A stretch of DNA of 64,000 bases from Oegoconia quadripuncta (lineage: Eukaryota > Arthropoda > Insecta > Lepidoptera > Autostichidae). Both the position numbers and the translations under genes were made by a program. This document shows, in pieces, positions 22,830 through 34,135 of the stretch. How positions within the stretch are numbered: position 1 is the first letter of the stretch; every line of letters starts with the position of its first letter. The stretch covers positions 27,639,578 to 27,703,577 of the forward strand of contig OX438744.1 in NCBI GenBank assembly GCA_949316235.1, given 5' to 3'. The notes beneath the pieces were generated by a model. The model saw only the letters and a list, made by a program, of their open reading frames with translations. It was not told the origin of the DNA and did no database searches.

Positions 22830-22899
22830 GACGACCGATTGGTGTAGTCATGGTGACCCTGTCAGCTAAACCAACGGTTGCGGGTTCGAATCCCGCGAA
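22830..22899 (+). repeat. SINE-A, tRNA-like head only
   Basis: ACGACCGATTGGTGTAGTC (A box), GGTTGCGGGTTCGAATCCCG (B box). It stops where an AAAACACCTG sequence begins. It lacks an acceptor stem, so it is not a tRNA gene. Confidence 0.75.
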
Positions 22900-23024
22900 T
22901 TGAAAACACCTGGTAAGTACTTAAGTACCTGTGTCAGGTGTTTTCGCTCTTCCATAGCAATTACAGGTTTTATAAAGAAAAATAACCAAATTATCATAAG
23001 AGTTAAATAAAACTTGAAAATCGA

Positions 23025-23064
23025 ATGTGTGTGTTTGTGTGTGTGAGTGTGTGTGTGTGGGTGG
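23025..23064. repeat. (TG)n microsatellite
   Basis: Interrupted GTGTGTGT tract. Confidence 0.8.
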
Positions 23065-23365
23065 ATTCATGTGTGTTTTAAAAATCCTCAACCTCATTGT
23101 ATAGATCCTCACGCGGCAGGTGTTTGGGCACGCTTGGCATGTAAGGAGATGGGCCGTAGTTTGCACGGATACACCGTACTAACATCGGTTGCTTGCCCCA
23201 CCTGCTCAGGTTGTCCTTGCATCAGCCGAGCTGGGTCCGAAGTCTATCTGACTTGCCAGGTCCTCTTTAGGTGGAAGAAACGATGTGAGTGAGTACTCCT
23301 TCCGTCAACGGCTACAGCGTTCTCAGACGCATCACCCTAATCGCCTCATTAACCTAACATTACCC

Positions 23366-23650
23366 GCCTCCGTGGCTCAATGTAAACAACATTGGGTTTA
23401 CGTTTCGGAGGTCGCGGTTTAGTACTCGTTTTGGTTGGTGGTAGGGTATATTAAATGTCCGCCTGGCTAGCTACCACCATCTTATCTAAATCTGCCGCCA
23501 AACAGCAATGTTAATAGTTGTCAAAGATAAGATAGCCAGTCCCCCAAATAAGATGGGGTTTTCGGGTCAGTACGCTACCACCTTCGCCCTCATCTTCACT
23601 TAACATCAGGTGTGATTGAGGTCAAGTGCTAACCCGTTGAGGATTAAGAA
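23366..23650 (+). repeat. SINE-C, near complete
   Basis: Head GCCTCCGTGGCTCAATGTAA with the B box truncated to GGTCGCGGTTTAGTAC; ends AACCCGTTGAGGATT. Confidence 0.83.
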
Positions 23651-23659
23651 AAACCCCAC

Positions 23660-24070
23660 CAGGGGAGCCTCGGCTTTAAGAAGCTGTATCGGCTTATCAG
23701 TGTTTTTGAAACAATTGTAGAATTATTTCATTATGGGCAAGCCAGACATTGGTGATGATCACGCCAAGAGGGAACAAATATTTTAGATAATAAACCTTGA
23801 ACTTGATAACAGGCCGGTTATCATTCGTTTAGGCGAGTAACTGCATTTTTTTATGAATCCAATAGAACGTTCATTAAGATTGCTTAACGCAAACTAATAA
23901 TTTAAAAAAGTTATGATTTCCTGGTTTTCGTGTTTTTTTTTTTATAATCAAATTATTTTATATGCAATGTAATCGTGCATGTATTGCAGATCTATTATAT
24001 AGTTATTAGTTGGGTAGGTAAAGTATACTTTTTTGCATAACGGAGTTTCTTATCGCTTCTACTGCCTAAC
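23660..24070. other. No recognised feature
   Basis: AT-rich with a T run near 23932-23944. No ORF of note. Confidence 0.45.
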
Positions 24071-24071
24071 C

Positions 24072-24165
24072 AACACAGCACATTGTGAAGCGATGTGTTT
24101 TAAAAAAATAACATGTTGATTTTCAATAACTGATGTTTTTGTATCCTACGTTGAATAAAAAAAAA
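24072..24165 (+). repeat. LINE tail L, copy 1
   Basis: GTGAAGCGATGTGTTTTAAA through TTTTGTATCCTACGTTGAAT. The same block is at 30195-30311, where it ends in (TTTTGA)n. Confidence 0.6.
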
Positions 24166-24496
24166 TAGGTTTCGCCTTAGGCTCCACTGAAAACCAGCGT
24201 TGTAGTCTAACTTCTAGACTGCAACTTATGCTGAGAAGGAGACCTTCTTTGATACCACTTTGCGACACCGAAAATTAATTTTTAAGGACCTTAGTCTATA
24301 AGTGAAACTGCTTAGGTATTTTTATTGTATCTTGTAAACTGCATTATGAGATAGGAGTATGAGGAATATGATAGGTTCATATTACATGAAACTGTTTTGT
24401 GTACTACTTTTAACTCACTCGGTTTTTCATTTCATGTAAAAATAATATGTGTGTCGCTAAATGGGTCAAATAAACGATTCTTATTCTTATATTTTA

Positions 24497-24646
24497 ACGG
24501 GTAAATGTTTGTGTGATGAATATGAACATTTATTCCTGAGTCATGGATGTTTATATAAATATTTATGTATGTTTATCCGTTATCTAGTATCCATAGTACA
24601 AGCTTTGCTTAGTTTGGGACTAGATGATTGGTGTAAGTGTCCGAAA
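24497..24646 (+). repeat. SINE-A, head-less
   Basis: Begins at GGGTAAATGTTTGTGTGATG just after the B box. The end GTGTCCGAAATATTTATT merges with the following microsatellite. Confidence 0.82.
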
Positions 24647-24661
24647 TATTTATTTATTATT

Positions 24662-24705
<44 letters not shown>
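24647..24705. repeat. (TTTA)n microsatellite
   Basis: About 11 TTTA units between the SINE-A tail and a reversed LINE tail. It is probably fused from both tails. Confidence 0.85.
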
Positions 24706-24830
24706 TCATTTATTGCACACAAGAAAAAAAGACATACAGATACAACATAATAGAGACGACACAACAGGTTCTGCTTATTTCTACAATGAAATTTCTTCCA
24801 GCAGACCTACGAAAGATTATATTATTATTT
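24706..24830 (-). repeat. LINE 3' tail
   Basis: CATTTATTGCACACAAG and ATTTCTTCCAGCAGACC match 32013-32130, which likewise abuts a microsatellite. Confidence 0.5.
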
Positions 24831-25239
24831 ATTTTAGATTTGAATTTAATTAACGTATGCCAATACCTTCTATTTCACTTACCTAATATGCCCTATTTTT
24901 TTCCTTACGGTAAAAATAGTCATCCAGTAAAATTACATAATAATTGTATCCGTATATATATTATAATGTATATCTGTTTTATGTTTGGAATATGTATAAG
25001 AATGTGTACGGTATATTTGTGTATATATATAGAGGAAAGGCCTACTTACTGTTATTTTATATGTATAATTCAGTGTATAATTGTTATTGTCTTCCTGAAT
25101 AAGGTTGAGGCTTCCTAGGCTTAAAATTCATGATATAGATTATATAATGTTATCCCTAAAACAATAAAAAAAATACCAAGCGTTGTCATTCAGGTAGTCA
25201 TTAATTCCCCTCCCGTTCCTTCGTTTCGTCTTTAATATA

Positions 25240-25967
25240 AATCAAATCAATAATGCTTTATTTTGTAGGTACACAGGGTACATTTAAAATAGTCAGATTT
25301 TACATTTTTAAAGCTACTGCTTGTTCAAAAGGCAATTTTCCCTTGAGAAGAACAAGCAAGAAGCAAGAGGTTGCTCTTTAAAAAAAAACGTTTTTATATT
25401 AAAAAAGATTTCTATAATTGTATTGTATAATTGTACTATAATTGTAATTGTATTGTATTGTATAATACTATAATAAATAGTCAACATGTTTTTTTTTTAA
25501 TGTGCAATATAATATTTCATTATTCATTGTGAAATAGCCTGGTTATGCGAACGATCTGGTTTGTCCTCGAATGTTTATCATCTAAATAATCTGATATTTT
25601 ATAATAGGCTTTCTTATATCACTGTGTATATTTTTAAGCTGTGTACAATAAAGATTTTTTTCTTTCTTTCTTTCTTTCTTTCTTAATAAGTTTCTATTTT
25701 ATAGAACCTTTAAATATATTTAAAGGAAGACTTTGTATATCAACTGGAACCTTATTGAAAAAGCGTATACTTAACCCTTTGAATTAATTACTGATTTTGA
25801 GGAGGCGACTTATGTGACCTGGAAGTTTTATCTTTATTTCTTGTATTGACATCACGTTTATCACTATTTTCCCTAAATGATACTATATTTTTTTTTAGAT
25901 ATATAAGATTTTCAAAAATGTACTGGGACGAAAAGGTTAGAAATATTATACTCTTTAAATCTGTCTC
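25240..25967 (-). pseudogene. CR1-like LINE, C-terminus and 3' UTR (family A)
   Basis: Minus-strand remnants of the family A C-terminal frame lie near 25560-25800, followed by a 3' UTR containing GAACAAGCAGTAGC and TACCCTGTGTACCTACAAAA. A (TTTC)n tract (25657-25684) sits inside. The upstream end is cut by a MITE at 25971. Confidence 0.65.
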
Positions 25968-25970
25968 TAA

Positions 25971-26301
25971 GGCCCGTATTAACAAATCAATCTCAATAGA
26001 AGTCTTGAGGCTGTATCAACCGAGATGGGTCTTAAGCATTTGACGCTATCTCAAGCTCTCAATTTGATTTGATTTGATGCTCAGCTGAGATCACTTCTCA
26101 CGTATTCGCCTCAGCGGCGAATGAATGATAGTATTGAGTACTCTTGAGTTTCGTTTATTAATACGCGCACCTCTCAAGCGAGTACTGCTTGAGTATGCAC
26201 GTGCTTTTCAGGTCTCAAGTTAGGTTTATTAATCAACACGTTTACTTGAGGCCGGTCACAAGACTGTTCTCAATCTTGAGAATGGTTTATTAATACGGGC
26301 C
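25971..26301. mobile_element. Harbinger-like MITE
   Basis: 331 bp with ends GGCCCGTATTAACAAA and TTTATTAATACGGGCC, flanked by TAA on both sides. A 3-bp TWA duplication is the hallmark of PIF/Harbinger elements. The interior carries many CTCAAG/CTTGAG motifs. Confidence 0.7.
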
Positions 26302-27890
26302 TAAGTGACACTGCAGAATGTTACAAAGATAGAGTTAAAGGTGTCACAACAACCTACACATATAGGTTTATCCGAACACCGATTTCTGAGAATATTCGGA
26401 CAAAGACTGAACACACACACAACACCGTGAAACACATAACACCCATCGTTTTTCGTCGCAGGTCAAAAATACCCTGAATGACTGAACAATCAGGTATGCG
26501 TACCTGGTGTATGTATCATAGGAATCCTTGTAGAGGCGTAGCCATGCGTTTTAACAATTTATATGAAACTACTCTTCTATTTAGCGAGTCTCACTTCACT
26601 TATTACAACATAATATCCGCACAAATATAGCTTTTAAAGCTTGCATTATTTATTCACTTAAAGTCCACCACCATTGTCTACAGAACTGTTAGGCCACTGC
26701 TGTGGCAGGTAGATGGTTTTCTTCACAAATATAAGGAATACGCGCGGAATCTAGAACATACTAGTTCCTGTCATTCATGGCAACATACTACAGCCGGGAT
26801 TCTATAAATAAATTTACGCTTCCCCCACAGCGGTGCGGTCACACGACTGATACGCAGCAACGCGGCAGTCGCAAATGCAGAGATGCTGCCAAACAATGAA
26901 CGAAAGTGGACTTATTCGATCGTTAATATTGTTGAGAATATTTCTTGATCAGTTTTTGTAACTGAATTCCGTCTGTAACATTGTTTGTAGACAGTCGACC
27001 ACTTTTGTAACACGTGTTGAGGCACAGACTCCACTCACTGGGTGTGGACATAGACCATAATCAACCATGCAGGAGATTGCTGATTGGTGGATTTGTGTCA
27101 CACTAATGGCTATGTTTTTAAGCCGTCCCTGTAAGCCACGGACTTGGCTTAAACGACTGCCATCAATTGAAAGGTATGGATCGTCTATTTAACTTACTCT
27201 CCGAAGCACGGAAACACTCGTATTAAAATCCCAAGAGTGGTCAATTGGGTGTCTAAGAATTTGCATAGTAAAATGTTACATATTTCACATCAATTGAATG
27301 CCCATAGTAACCGACACGTAGACAAGACGCGATTTATTTCCGCTGTCGTATATTCGCATGTCTGTGAGGAAAGGTGTATATTTATAGCGCGATGCGAAAC
27401 TTCATTAACACGTGAAATGGGGGTCACTGTCGATGTTTTGTTTTGGTTCTGGTGTCGTAATGAATTAGGGTTTATTAGACGTATCTAGGGAAAATTAGAT
27501 TTTATTAGTGAGTAGGTACTTACTTGAGTTCCGGTTGGAAGGGAAGGATTTACCGTTCCCGGCAGAATAGAAGACCCATCCACTCTGCCCCTATTGACGA
27601 TTGAACGATCGTCAAACAACAGGATAGACCAGTGATGGGTAACACTCAGAAAAAATCTGTGATCGCTGTACAACCTTTGAACAGACGAGTCATCACAACA
27701 GCGGTCTTCCTCATCGACCTACTGCCCGAAAAGTTGTATATTCTTAATTGCACTAAAAATAACATACATATAACAGAGTACAAACAATAGGTCATGTACA
27801 AAGGTGGACTTATCTCTTTAATCATTCAAATCAACTTTCGTCACAGATTATGCAGCAGAGATGAGAATGTTGAGATGGATCATGTCAGCC
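26302..27890. other. No recognised gene or repeat
   Basis: About 1.6 kb with short frames only. The longest, at 27237-27488, shows no recognisable domain. Short similarity of 26400-26480 to 50640-50720 (TCGTTTTTCGTCG) suggests some repeat content. Confidence 0.4.
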
Positions 27891-27899
27891 CTTTACACA

Positions 27900-27990
27900 A
27901 AGCCCCTTAAATGACTTAGTCATTTAATGGGCTATTTTAAGTGTACCCTGTGTACCTACAAAATAAAGCATTTTTTGATTTTGATGTCAT
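27900..27990 (+). repeat. Family A LINE 3' tail fragment
   Basis: CTATTTTAAGTGTACCCTGT through ACAAAATAAAGCATTTTTTG. Confidence 0.65.
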
Positions 27991-28252
27991 GTCAATGGTT
28001 GGAAAGGATTGAAAGACATTAAAGAAAGATATTGTTGTGGTAGTGCGCTGCCAGAAAGTATATAGTCCTGGAACAGCTGGGTGTAATGAGCGAATCAAGG
28101 GGTTGGTGGTGGTGTTGCTTCCACTGCTAGTCTGCCAGGATAGACCAATCACTGACATTGAAGGTGTCTTTGGCCACAGTGAGGGGTTTGGAGTTGGAAT
28201 TAAAGTCAACTCAATTAGTGGATAATTAAAGTTTATTTACAATGATTTGTAT

Positions 28253-28493
28253 ACGACGACTTATTTGGTGTAGTGGGTAGCAACTCTGACCACTATACCA
28301 AAAGGTTGCGGGTTCGATACCCGCTAGGGGCATATGTTTGTGTGATGAATACAGACATGTGTACCCGAGTTATGAATGTTTTCATTTATAATTAGTATTT
28401 ATTTATATAAAAAAAATGTATTTATGTAGAATATCAAACTTCTGGTATCCACAACACAAGCCTATAGTTGCTTACTGTGGAACTAGATGGCGA
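28253..28493 (+). repeat. SINE-B, reference copy, 3' end lost
   Basis: The head reads TTTGGTGTAGTGGGTAGCAA (A box) and GGTTGCGGGTTCGATACCCG (B box), derived from a tRNA. The body is GGGGCATATGTTTGTGTGAT ... CACAACACAAGCCTATAGTT ... AACTAGATGGC. It breaks into a palindromic sequence at 28495 (CAGTCTCAGATTTAAGATCG). Confidence 0.83.
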
Positions 28494-28649
28494 GGGCAGT
28501 CTCAGATTTAAGATCGAGTCTCACTCTCAATAAAATATTTGATATTGTTCAAATTCAGATTAGACGGAAGAGATAGAATAATCTCAAGTATCATTCTATA
28601 AGTTTTTCTCAGTCTTGGGATAGTTTTATTAGTTCGAGCTTTCTTTAGG

Positions 28650-29555
28650 CGATTCTCCCACTGCACCGCGCTCCGTCGCGTAGCGCGGGATCGCAGATTT
28701 TAACGTTGTATGCAAGTATATCAGTGCGTATCGACAAACCGCGTAGTGCAACACACCGACAAAGCGTCTGCGCGCGCAGATTCTACTTACTTCGCGGGGC
28801 GCTCCGCTGGGTATAACACACTAGCTCCGCAGTGCCGCTAGGACGCTACTACAATGTCAAAGTCAAAGTCAAAAAATATTTATTTCGTAGGATAAAGATT
28901 ATCACTTGAAAACGTCACATTTTTAATTTTAATATTAAAATTATTGACATTATTACTCATTCGCAAAGCAGACTCCCCAGAAAAGAACGAGCAAGAAACT
29001 CAACTCTTTTAAATAAGTTTGGGTTACAATTATATTATATTATATTGTATAATTAGGCTGAATATCGCCGAGCGGTCTATGTCCATGCTTGCTTATCATC
29101 CATCTCATATCATAGTCAGAAATTTTATAAATAATGTCTGTTTTATGATGGTTTTGAATTTATTTAAAGGTAAATTTTGAATGTCCACTGGAACCTTATT
29201 ATAAAAGCGTATACATTGCCCCTTAAATGACTTAGTGACTTTGTGTAAACCGCTGGCATGAACAGCAAGTTTATTTTTTATCTGGTATTAACATTATGTA
29301 TATCACTATTTTTCTTAAACGATTCTATATTTTTTCTTACATACATTAAGTTTTCGTAAATATATTGCGAAGCTAATGTTAATATATTAATTTCTTTAAA
29401 TTTATTCCTAAGAGACAATGGATCTAGACGTGGATAGATTTATATTTACAAACCGCGCGATGAAGCAGATCTGCCCCTCCGTCGCCGCGCGCGGAATCTG
29501 CCGCTCCGCGCTACGCGGCGGGACGCGTTGCCAGTGTGTGAGGCGCCTTAATGTC
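28650..29555. mobile_element. GC-rich inverted-repeat element split by a LINE
   Basis: GGCGATTCTCCCACTGCACC and GTCGCGTAGCGCGGGA at 28649-28692 pair imperfectly with GCGCTACGCGGCGGGACGCG and AGTGTGTGAGGCGCC near 29510-29550. Between them lies a family E LINE (28855-29412). The GC content contrasts sharply with the surroundings. Confidence 0.45.
28855..29412 (-). pseudogene. CR1-like LINE 3' part (family E)
   Basis: Closely matches 4890-5340, including the C-terminal frame and the TGACTTTGACTTTGAC tail. A short deletion near 29110 breaks the frame. Confidence 0.7.
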
Positions 29556-30162
29556 TTGTTACACTTATATACAGCTTATATTTATGTGTGTAATAAATTG
29601 TATTAACGGTATTATTTATTTTTCCGCATTTATAGGTGATCGACACTGGCAGAAATGTCGCTCGAATTGACTGACGTTTGCCAATAGACAGGTGACGTGT
29701 CAGTCAACTAAACGACGTCACAAACAGAACTCTAATGATTTGGAATGATACCAAACATTCCTCCCATTTTCAGAATGGATGACGCAATTTAAAAAAACAA
29801 AATTCGCAAGACAATTGAACAATTCGTTAACAACAAGAGTACATAATTGTCTTGGGAGAAAAGACGATCAAGTACGAAGAGGACTCGTGCTTTGAAGGTT
29901 CCGTATTGACAAATGAAAGCCCCCTACGCAAAAAGAGGGGGTTTTTTGCTCAATTTTGGCACTTGATTTCAATGACACGTGAATGAACATATGTAATGTA
30001 TTTCATTTGACTTAAAGAATTGTATTAATAAATTATGTAAAGTTTTTTTAATTGTAACTGCTAAAATATTGTATGCCTTTACGGCGGAACACAGCGCTCT
30101 AAGGATATTGTAAGACCAAATGCTACCTGTGATTCACAATAAATGTACTTTGACTTTGACTT

Positions 30163-30402
30163 TGTTAAGTGAAGATGAGGCCGAAGGTGGAAGCCTTGTG
30201 AAGCGATGTAGTTAAAAAAAGAAAAATAGCATGTTGACTTTCAATAAGTGATATTTTTGTATCCTACATTGAATAAAATATTTTTGATTTTGATTTTGAT
30301 TTTGATTTTGAAGCATATACTGACCCGGAACCGCGTTTTCTTTGGGGCGCGTTTTATTGTTGTGTTCCGATTGTCAGAGATATGATAGCTAGTCCCCCAA
30401 AT
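30163..30402. repeat. SINE-C remnant interrupted by LINE tail L
   Basis: GTTAAGTGAAGATGAGGCCG ... GGTGGAAGC is cut at 30195 and resumes as AAGCATATACTGACCCGG at 30311, with AAGC at both edges. A sense SINE-C fragment (GTTGTGTTCCGATTGTCAG) follows. Confidence 0.6.
30195..30311 (+). repeat. LINE tail L ending in (TTTTGA)n
   Basis: GTGAAGCGATGTAGTTAAAA to five GATTTT units. A 5'-truncated insertion inside SINE-C. Confidence 0.65.
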
Positions 30403-31007
30403 CGCTATTAAGCGATTTGTACCAGATAACCTTTGGGTAGAGAAAAAAGTAGAACTGGATAAAAGCAAGTAGATTGTGCACCAATGATCTTCGACAATGT
30501 AATGAAGTTCCAAGTGGTAATATTCATTTAATAATGCACTTTTTCTAACTATATACCTAAACCGTACTTAAAGCAACCTATTGAATGGATAAAAAACATT
30601 CCGTTTCAAAAACAACCAGTATTACTGATGGGTACAATATCCTTCTAAAAAAATCAGGAACTTTAAGATTGTAAGTTATACCACAAGAATTACGTATTTT
30701 TACTGGACTATGGTCTCACACAACAACAAAGAAAATATTGTTTATTGTACAATAATAAGAAACATAAGAAAAATAAGAAAAAGGGGATAGTACAATTTTG
30801 GCGGCCTTATCACTAAAGGGAAGCATTACGCACATGATATGTAGGTAGCGTGCGCGGTAAACTAATTTTAATAAAATAAATAAATCACCCATATAAATAC
30901 ATACGTTAATTGAATACACACAAACATACATACATAATAAAATAACCATTGCGACCTGGACCCGTCTTGTTGATCATTTATGACCCCTTCATTTATTCCC
31001 CCATGAT
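30403..31007. other. Largely unassigned
   Basis: Includes a reversed LINE-like tail at about 30725-30860 (TTGGCGGCCTTATCACTAAA). No gene recognised. Confidence 0.4.
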
Positions 31008-31118
31008 CATTTAGTCCCCCAAATGTGTTGGTTTCCGGGTCAGTATGCTTCAACCTTCGACCTCATCTTCACTTAACATCAGGTGTGATTGAGGTCAAGT
31101 ACCAACCCGTTATGAATA
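31008..31118 (+). repeat. SINE-C 3' third
   Basis: GTCCCCCAAATGTGTTGG to CCAACCCGTTATGAATAAAA and an A tail. Confidence 0.8.
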
Positions 31119-31424
31119 AAAAAAAACCTTAGCTCTTAATATTGCTGATTTAAATGACGAATGATCTACAGGTACCTACATAAGTAATTACTTACTAAAA
31201 GCTTCATTCAAAAAGAGAAATTCACCTGCAACTTTCACAGATGTCCTGTTCACCTCGATTACACTTCACTATACAAATACATATGGCTATATTTATTACT
31301 ATATTAAAAAAATATATGTTAGTGACGAGGCAAGTTTCGAAGTGCCAGTTCAAGAGAGCCCGCGTGTTTGAGTGATAGTGTATTCGTAGTGATGTACCTA
31401 CGTGTTGTTGTGGAACTTATCGAT

Positions 31425-31800
31425 TACCTTCTCGATGTATCTTCCTTTCAATAAATTTAAAGATACCATAAAACAGAAACTTATTGAGAAAGCATATTAT
31501 AAAATATCAGATTATTTAGATGATAAACAATCATGGACATAACCAGCCCGTTCGCATAACCAGGCTATTTCACAATTAATAATGAAATATTATAATATAA
31601 ACTAATAATTTTGTAATATAAAAACCTTTTTTTTTAAAGAGCGACCTCTCGAGTTTCTTGCTTGTTCTTCTCAGGGGAAAATTTGCCTTTTGAACAAGCA
31701 GTAGCTTTAAAAATGTAAAATCTGACTATTTTAAGTGTACCCTGCCCTGTGTACCTACAAAACAAAGCATTTTTTGATTGTGATTTTGATTTTATCGATT
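31425..31800 (+). pseudogene. CR1-like LINE C-terminus and 3' UTR (family A), sense
   Basis: NKFKDTIKQKLIEKAYYKIS then DYLDDKQSWT and TAA at about 31447-31542, followed by the family A 3' UTR and a TTTTGATTGTGATTTTGAT tail. Confidence 0.72.
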
Positions 31801-31936
31801 TTGAATGTAGAGTTTAATATACCGGATGAGTTTTTTTTTGTCATAAGTAAAAAAATAGAGCATATTAGGTAAGTGAAATAGAAGTTATTGGCAAAGGTAG
31901 TTTAATTTTTTTTTTAAACTATCATCGAAAAAAGCG

Positions 31937-31939
<3 letters not shown>

Positions 31940-32012
<73 letters not shown>
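31940..32012. repeat. (AT)n microsatellite, about 73 bp
   Basis: Uninterrupted AT dinucleotides ending directly at a reversed LINE tail. Confidence 0.9.
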
Positions 32013-32017
<5 letters not shown>

Positions 32018-32130
32018 ATTTATTGCACACGAGTACACATAAAGGTCAAATACATACTAGATATAGGATGTACAAAAGGCACTAGCTTATCTCTAAAAAG
32101 AGATTCCTTCCAGCAAGACCCTGCAAGTGT
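32013..32130 (-). repeat. LINE 3' tail next to the AT tract
   Basis: TAATTTATTGCACACGAG and ATTCCTTCCAGCAAGACC, as at 24706-24830. Confidence 0.5.
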
Positions 32131-32609
32131 GAAGGAAAACATGTTCGATAGGATAGACATACATACGTGCACTGAGAAAAATGTGTTCATAATCAGCTTA
32201 AAATCAAAAAGACTATAATAATAATACTTCAAATACAATAGAATAAATACCTATTTAATATTAAATAAAATACGTACATAATTTTGTCATTTAACGGTTG
32301 CGTTTGTAGCTAATTCCACATAATTACATCATTAAATTAATGAAATAAAGAAAACTTGGATAAAATATGAGTTCCAAATAAATTTCGCATGATAGGAAGC
32401 CTACGAATCCCGCCGTGAATTTTTGAAAAAAAAAAATTAAACTACCTATGCCAATAACTTCTATTTCACTTACCTAACACGCCCTATTTTTTTCCTTACG
32501 GTAAAAAACTCATCCGGTATATAAAAAAAAATATTGCATCTTTTAAGGAAAATAGTCATAAAATAAAATATAGCGCATAAGTCGCCTCCGCAAAGACAGT
32601 TATTCATTC
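32131..32609. other. No recognised gene
   Basis: TAACACGCCCTATTTTTTTC near 32475 and its neighbours recur at about 24880-24925, so part is repetitive. Confidence 0.4.
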
Positions 32610-32965
32610 AAATGGCTATGTATACGCTATTTCAATAAAGTTCGTGTTGATATACAAAATCTTCCTTTAAATAGATATTATAAAACAGACACTTAGAAAT
32701 ACTATTATAAAGTGTCAGACTATTTAGATGATAATTATCCCTGGCAATAACCAGCTCGTTTGCATGCCAGGCTACTTCACAATTAATAATCAAATATAAG
32801 TGACTTCTTGTAATATTACAACCTGTTTTTAAAAGATTATTCTTACTGATTTTTGTCAGGGGAAAATTGTCTTTACATGCGGGAACATGCAGTAGCTTAA
32901 ATAATGTAAAAATCTGACTATTTTAAGTGTACCCTGTGTACCTACAAAATAAAGCATTTTAGAAT
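32610..32965 (+). pseudogene. CR1-like LINE C-terminus and 3' UTR (family A), degraded
   Basis: TTCAATAAAGTTCGTGTTGA opens the coding end. There are frameshifts in the KAYYKIS region, then the family A UTR ending ACAAAATAAAGCATTTTAG. Confidence 0.65.
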
Positions 32966-33044
32966 TTGTGTTGACTGTGAGACAGGTGTTATGAAGTTGA
33001 CGGCGTTATATGTATGTGTCCAGTCTTTATCCGGAGGTATCTAA

Positions 33045-33193
33045 GGTCCGTATTGCAGAACGTTACTCCAGCAGAGATCTCCGCTTGAGGACAGTTAAAA
33101 AGGGACAGCTTCATGTAACTTGTATAGTGGCATCTCTTTCTAACTATGCTCAAGCGCTGATCTACGCTTATGCAACATTCTGAAATAAGGGCC
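33045..33193. mobile_element. MITE with GG(C/T)CCGTATT end, copy 2
   Basis: The ends GGTCCGTATTGCAGAACGTT and CATTCTGAAATAAGGGCC are inverted. It matches 12179-12325. Confidence 0.6.
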
Positions 33194-33267
33194 TTTGTAA
33201 TTCTTGGTTCAATTTGAGAGAGGTTTTTTATACATTAGTATAAACTGGATATACCTTTTTTTTATAT

Positions 33268-33585
33268 ACACAACGGGTTTTTACTTGTTCTCAATCACAC
33301 CTGATGTTAAGTGAAGATGAAGTCGAAGCTGGAAGCGTACTGACCCGGAAACCCCAACACTTTTGGGGGACTGGCTATCTTATTTCTGACAACCGGAACA
33401 CAACAAGGCCATTAACATTGCTGCTTGGCGGCAGATTTAAATAAGATTGTGGTAGCTAGCCAGGCAGGCATTTAAAATGCCCTACCACCAACCAAACTGA
33501 GTACTTAAATATATACCCCGCTGGGGATCGAACCCTCGACCTCCGAATCGTAAACCCAATGTTGTTTACATTGAGCCACGGAGGC
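33268..33585 (-). repeat. SINE-C, complete
   Basis: Reversed full copy with intact A- and B-box complements (GGGGATCGAACCCTCGAC; GAGCCACGGAGGCGG). Confidence 0.87.
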
Positions 33586-33595
33586 GGTTAAAACG

Positions 33596-33723
33596 CTAGA
33601 TTTCCACTTGCTACGTTCCTGACACACCTCTTTTGCTTCATTCACTGTCACAAAGTTGTTCATACATGCTCTTCGGTTGAAGGTACTCTTGACTTCGCCC
33701 TTCCTTAAGACGTCCCCGATGTT
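33596..33723 (-). repeat. RTE LINE fragment
   Basis: Matches the C-terminal coding part of 1338-1850 (CTTCCTTAAGACGTCCCC and TCCACTTGCTACG on plus). Confidence 0.65.
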
Positions 33724-33903
33724 TTATATTAAAGACTAAACAAAGAGACATGTTATTAGCCGTTTCGGAGAATTTAGCTTATAACACTTTCTTTAAAGAT
33801 TTCAAAACTTTAAATTTTAACTTATTATGAATGAAAATTATGTTTTTAATCGGCCTTCTCAACAAATGTGTAGTTATTTTTTTATTTATATTAGAGCTGT
33901 GTG

Positions 33904-34053
33904 GACTGGAGGCATATAGAAGACCGAAGAACGTGTAGACTGCGTGAGGAATGATATGTGTGTGAAAGGGGTGAGTGTGGAGATGACGGCTGATAGAGGA
34001 GAGTGGAAGAGGGAATATGTGTCAATCCCACGTACCTTATCCCACATAAGGGC
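33904..34053 (+). repeat. RTE LINE fragment (MTADRGEWKRE type)
   Basis: The frame includes RNDMCVKGVSVEMTADRGEW. The same block is at 36655-36812 and, in another form, in the 55245-55790 array. Confidence 0.65.
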
Positions 34054-34135
34054 ACGAAGATTCCACCTTCGACCTCATCTTCACTTAACATCAGGTGTGA
34101 TTGGGTCAAGTACGAACCCGTCGGCCATAAAAAAA
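34054..34135 (+). repeat. SINE-C 3' end
   Basis: GATTCCACCTTCGACCTCAT to AACCCGTCGGCCATAAAA. Confidence 0.8.

Noticed and set aside
22830..22899. tRNA gene candidate (intact A and B boxes)
   Set aside because: It matches the head of SINE-A, lacks a pairing acceptor stem, and has many dispersed copies with the SINE body attached.
24624..25118. 164-aa ORF, the longest in its region
   Set aside because: Its start is translated from the TTTA microsatellite and a reversed LINE tail; the rest is Y/I/C-rich AT translation.
27237..27488. 83-aa ORF as a small gene
   Set aside because: No recognisable domain, no splice partner, and only a chance-length open frame.
29915..29950. Stem (CCCCCT / AGGGGG) followed by T run, terminator-like
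   Set aside because: The sequence is eukaryotic, and no gene ends here. The hairpin is short and has no supporting context.
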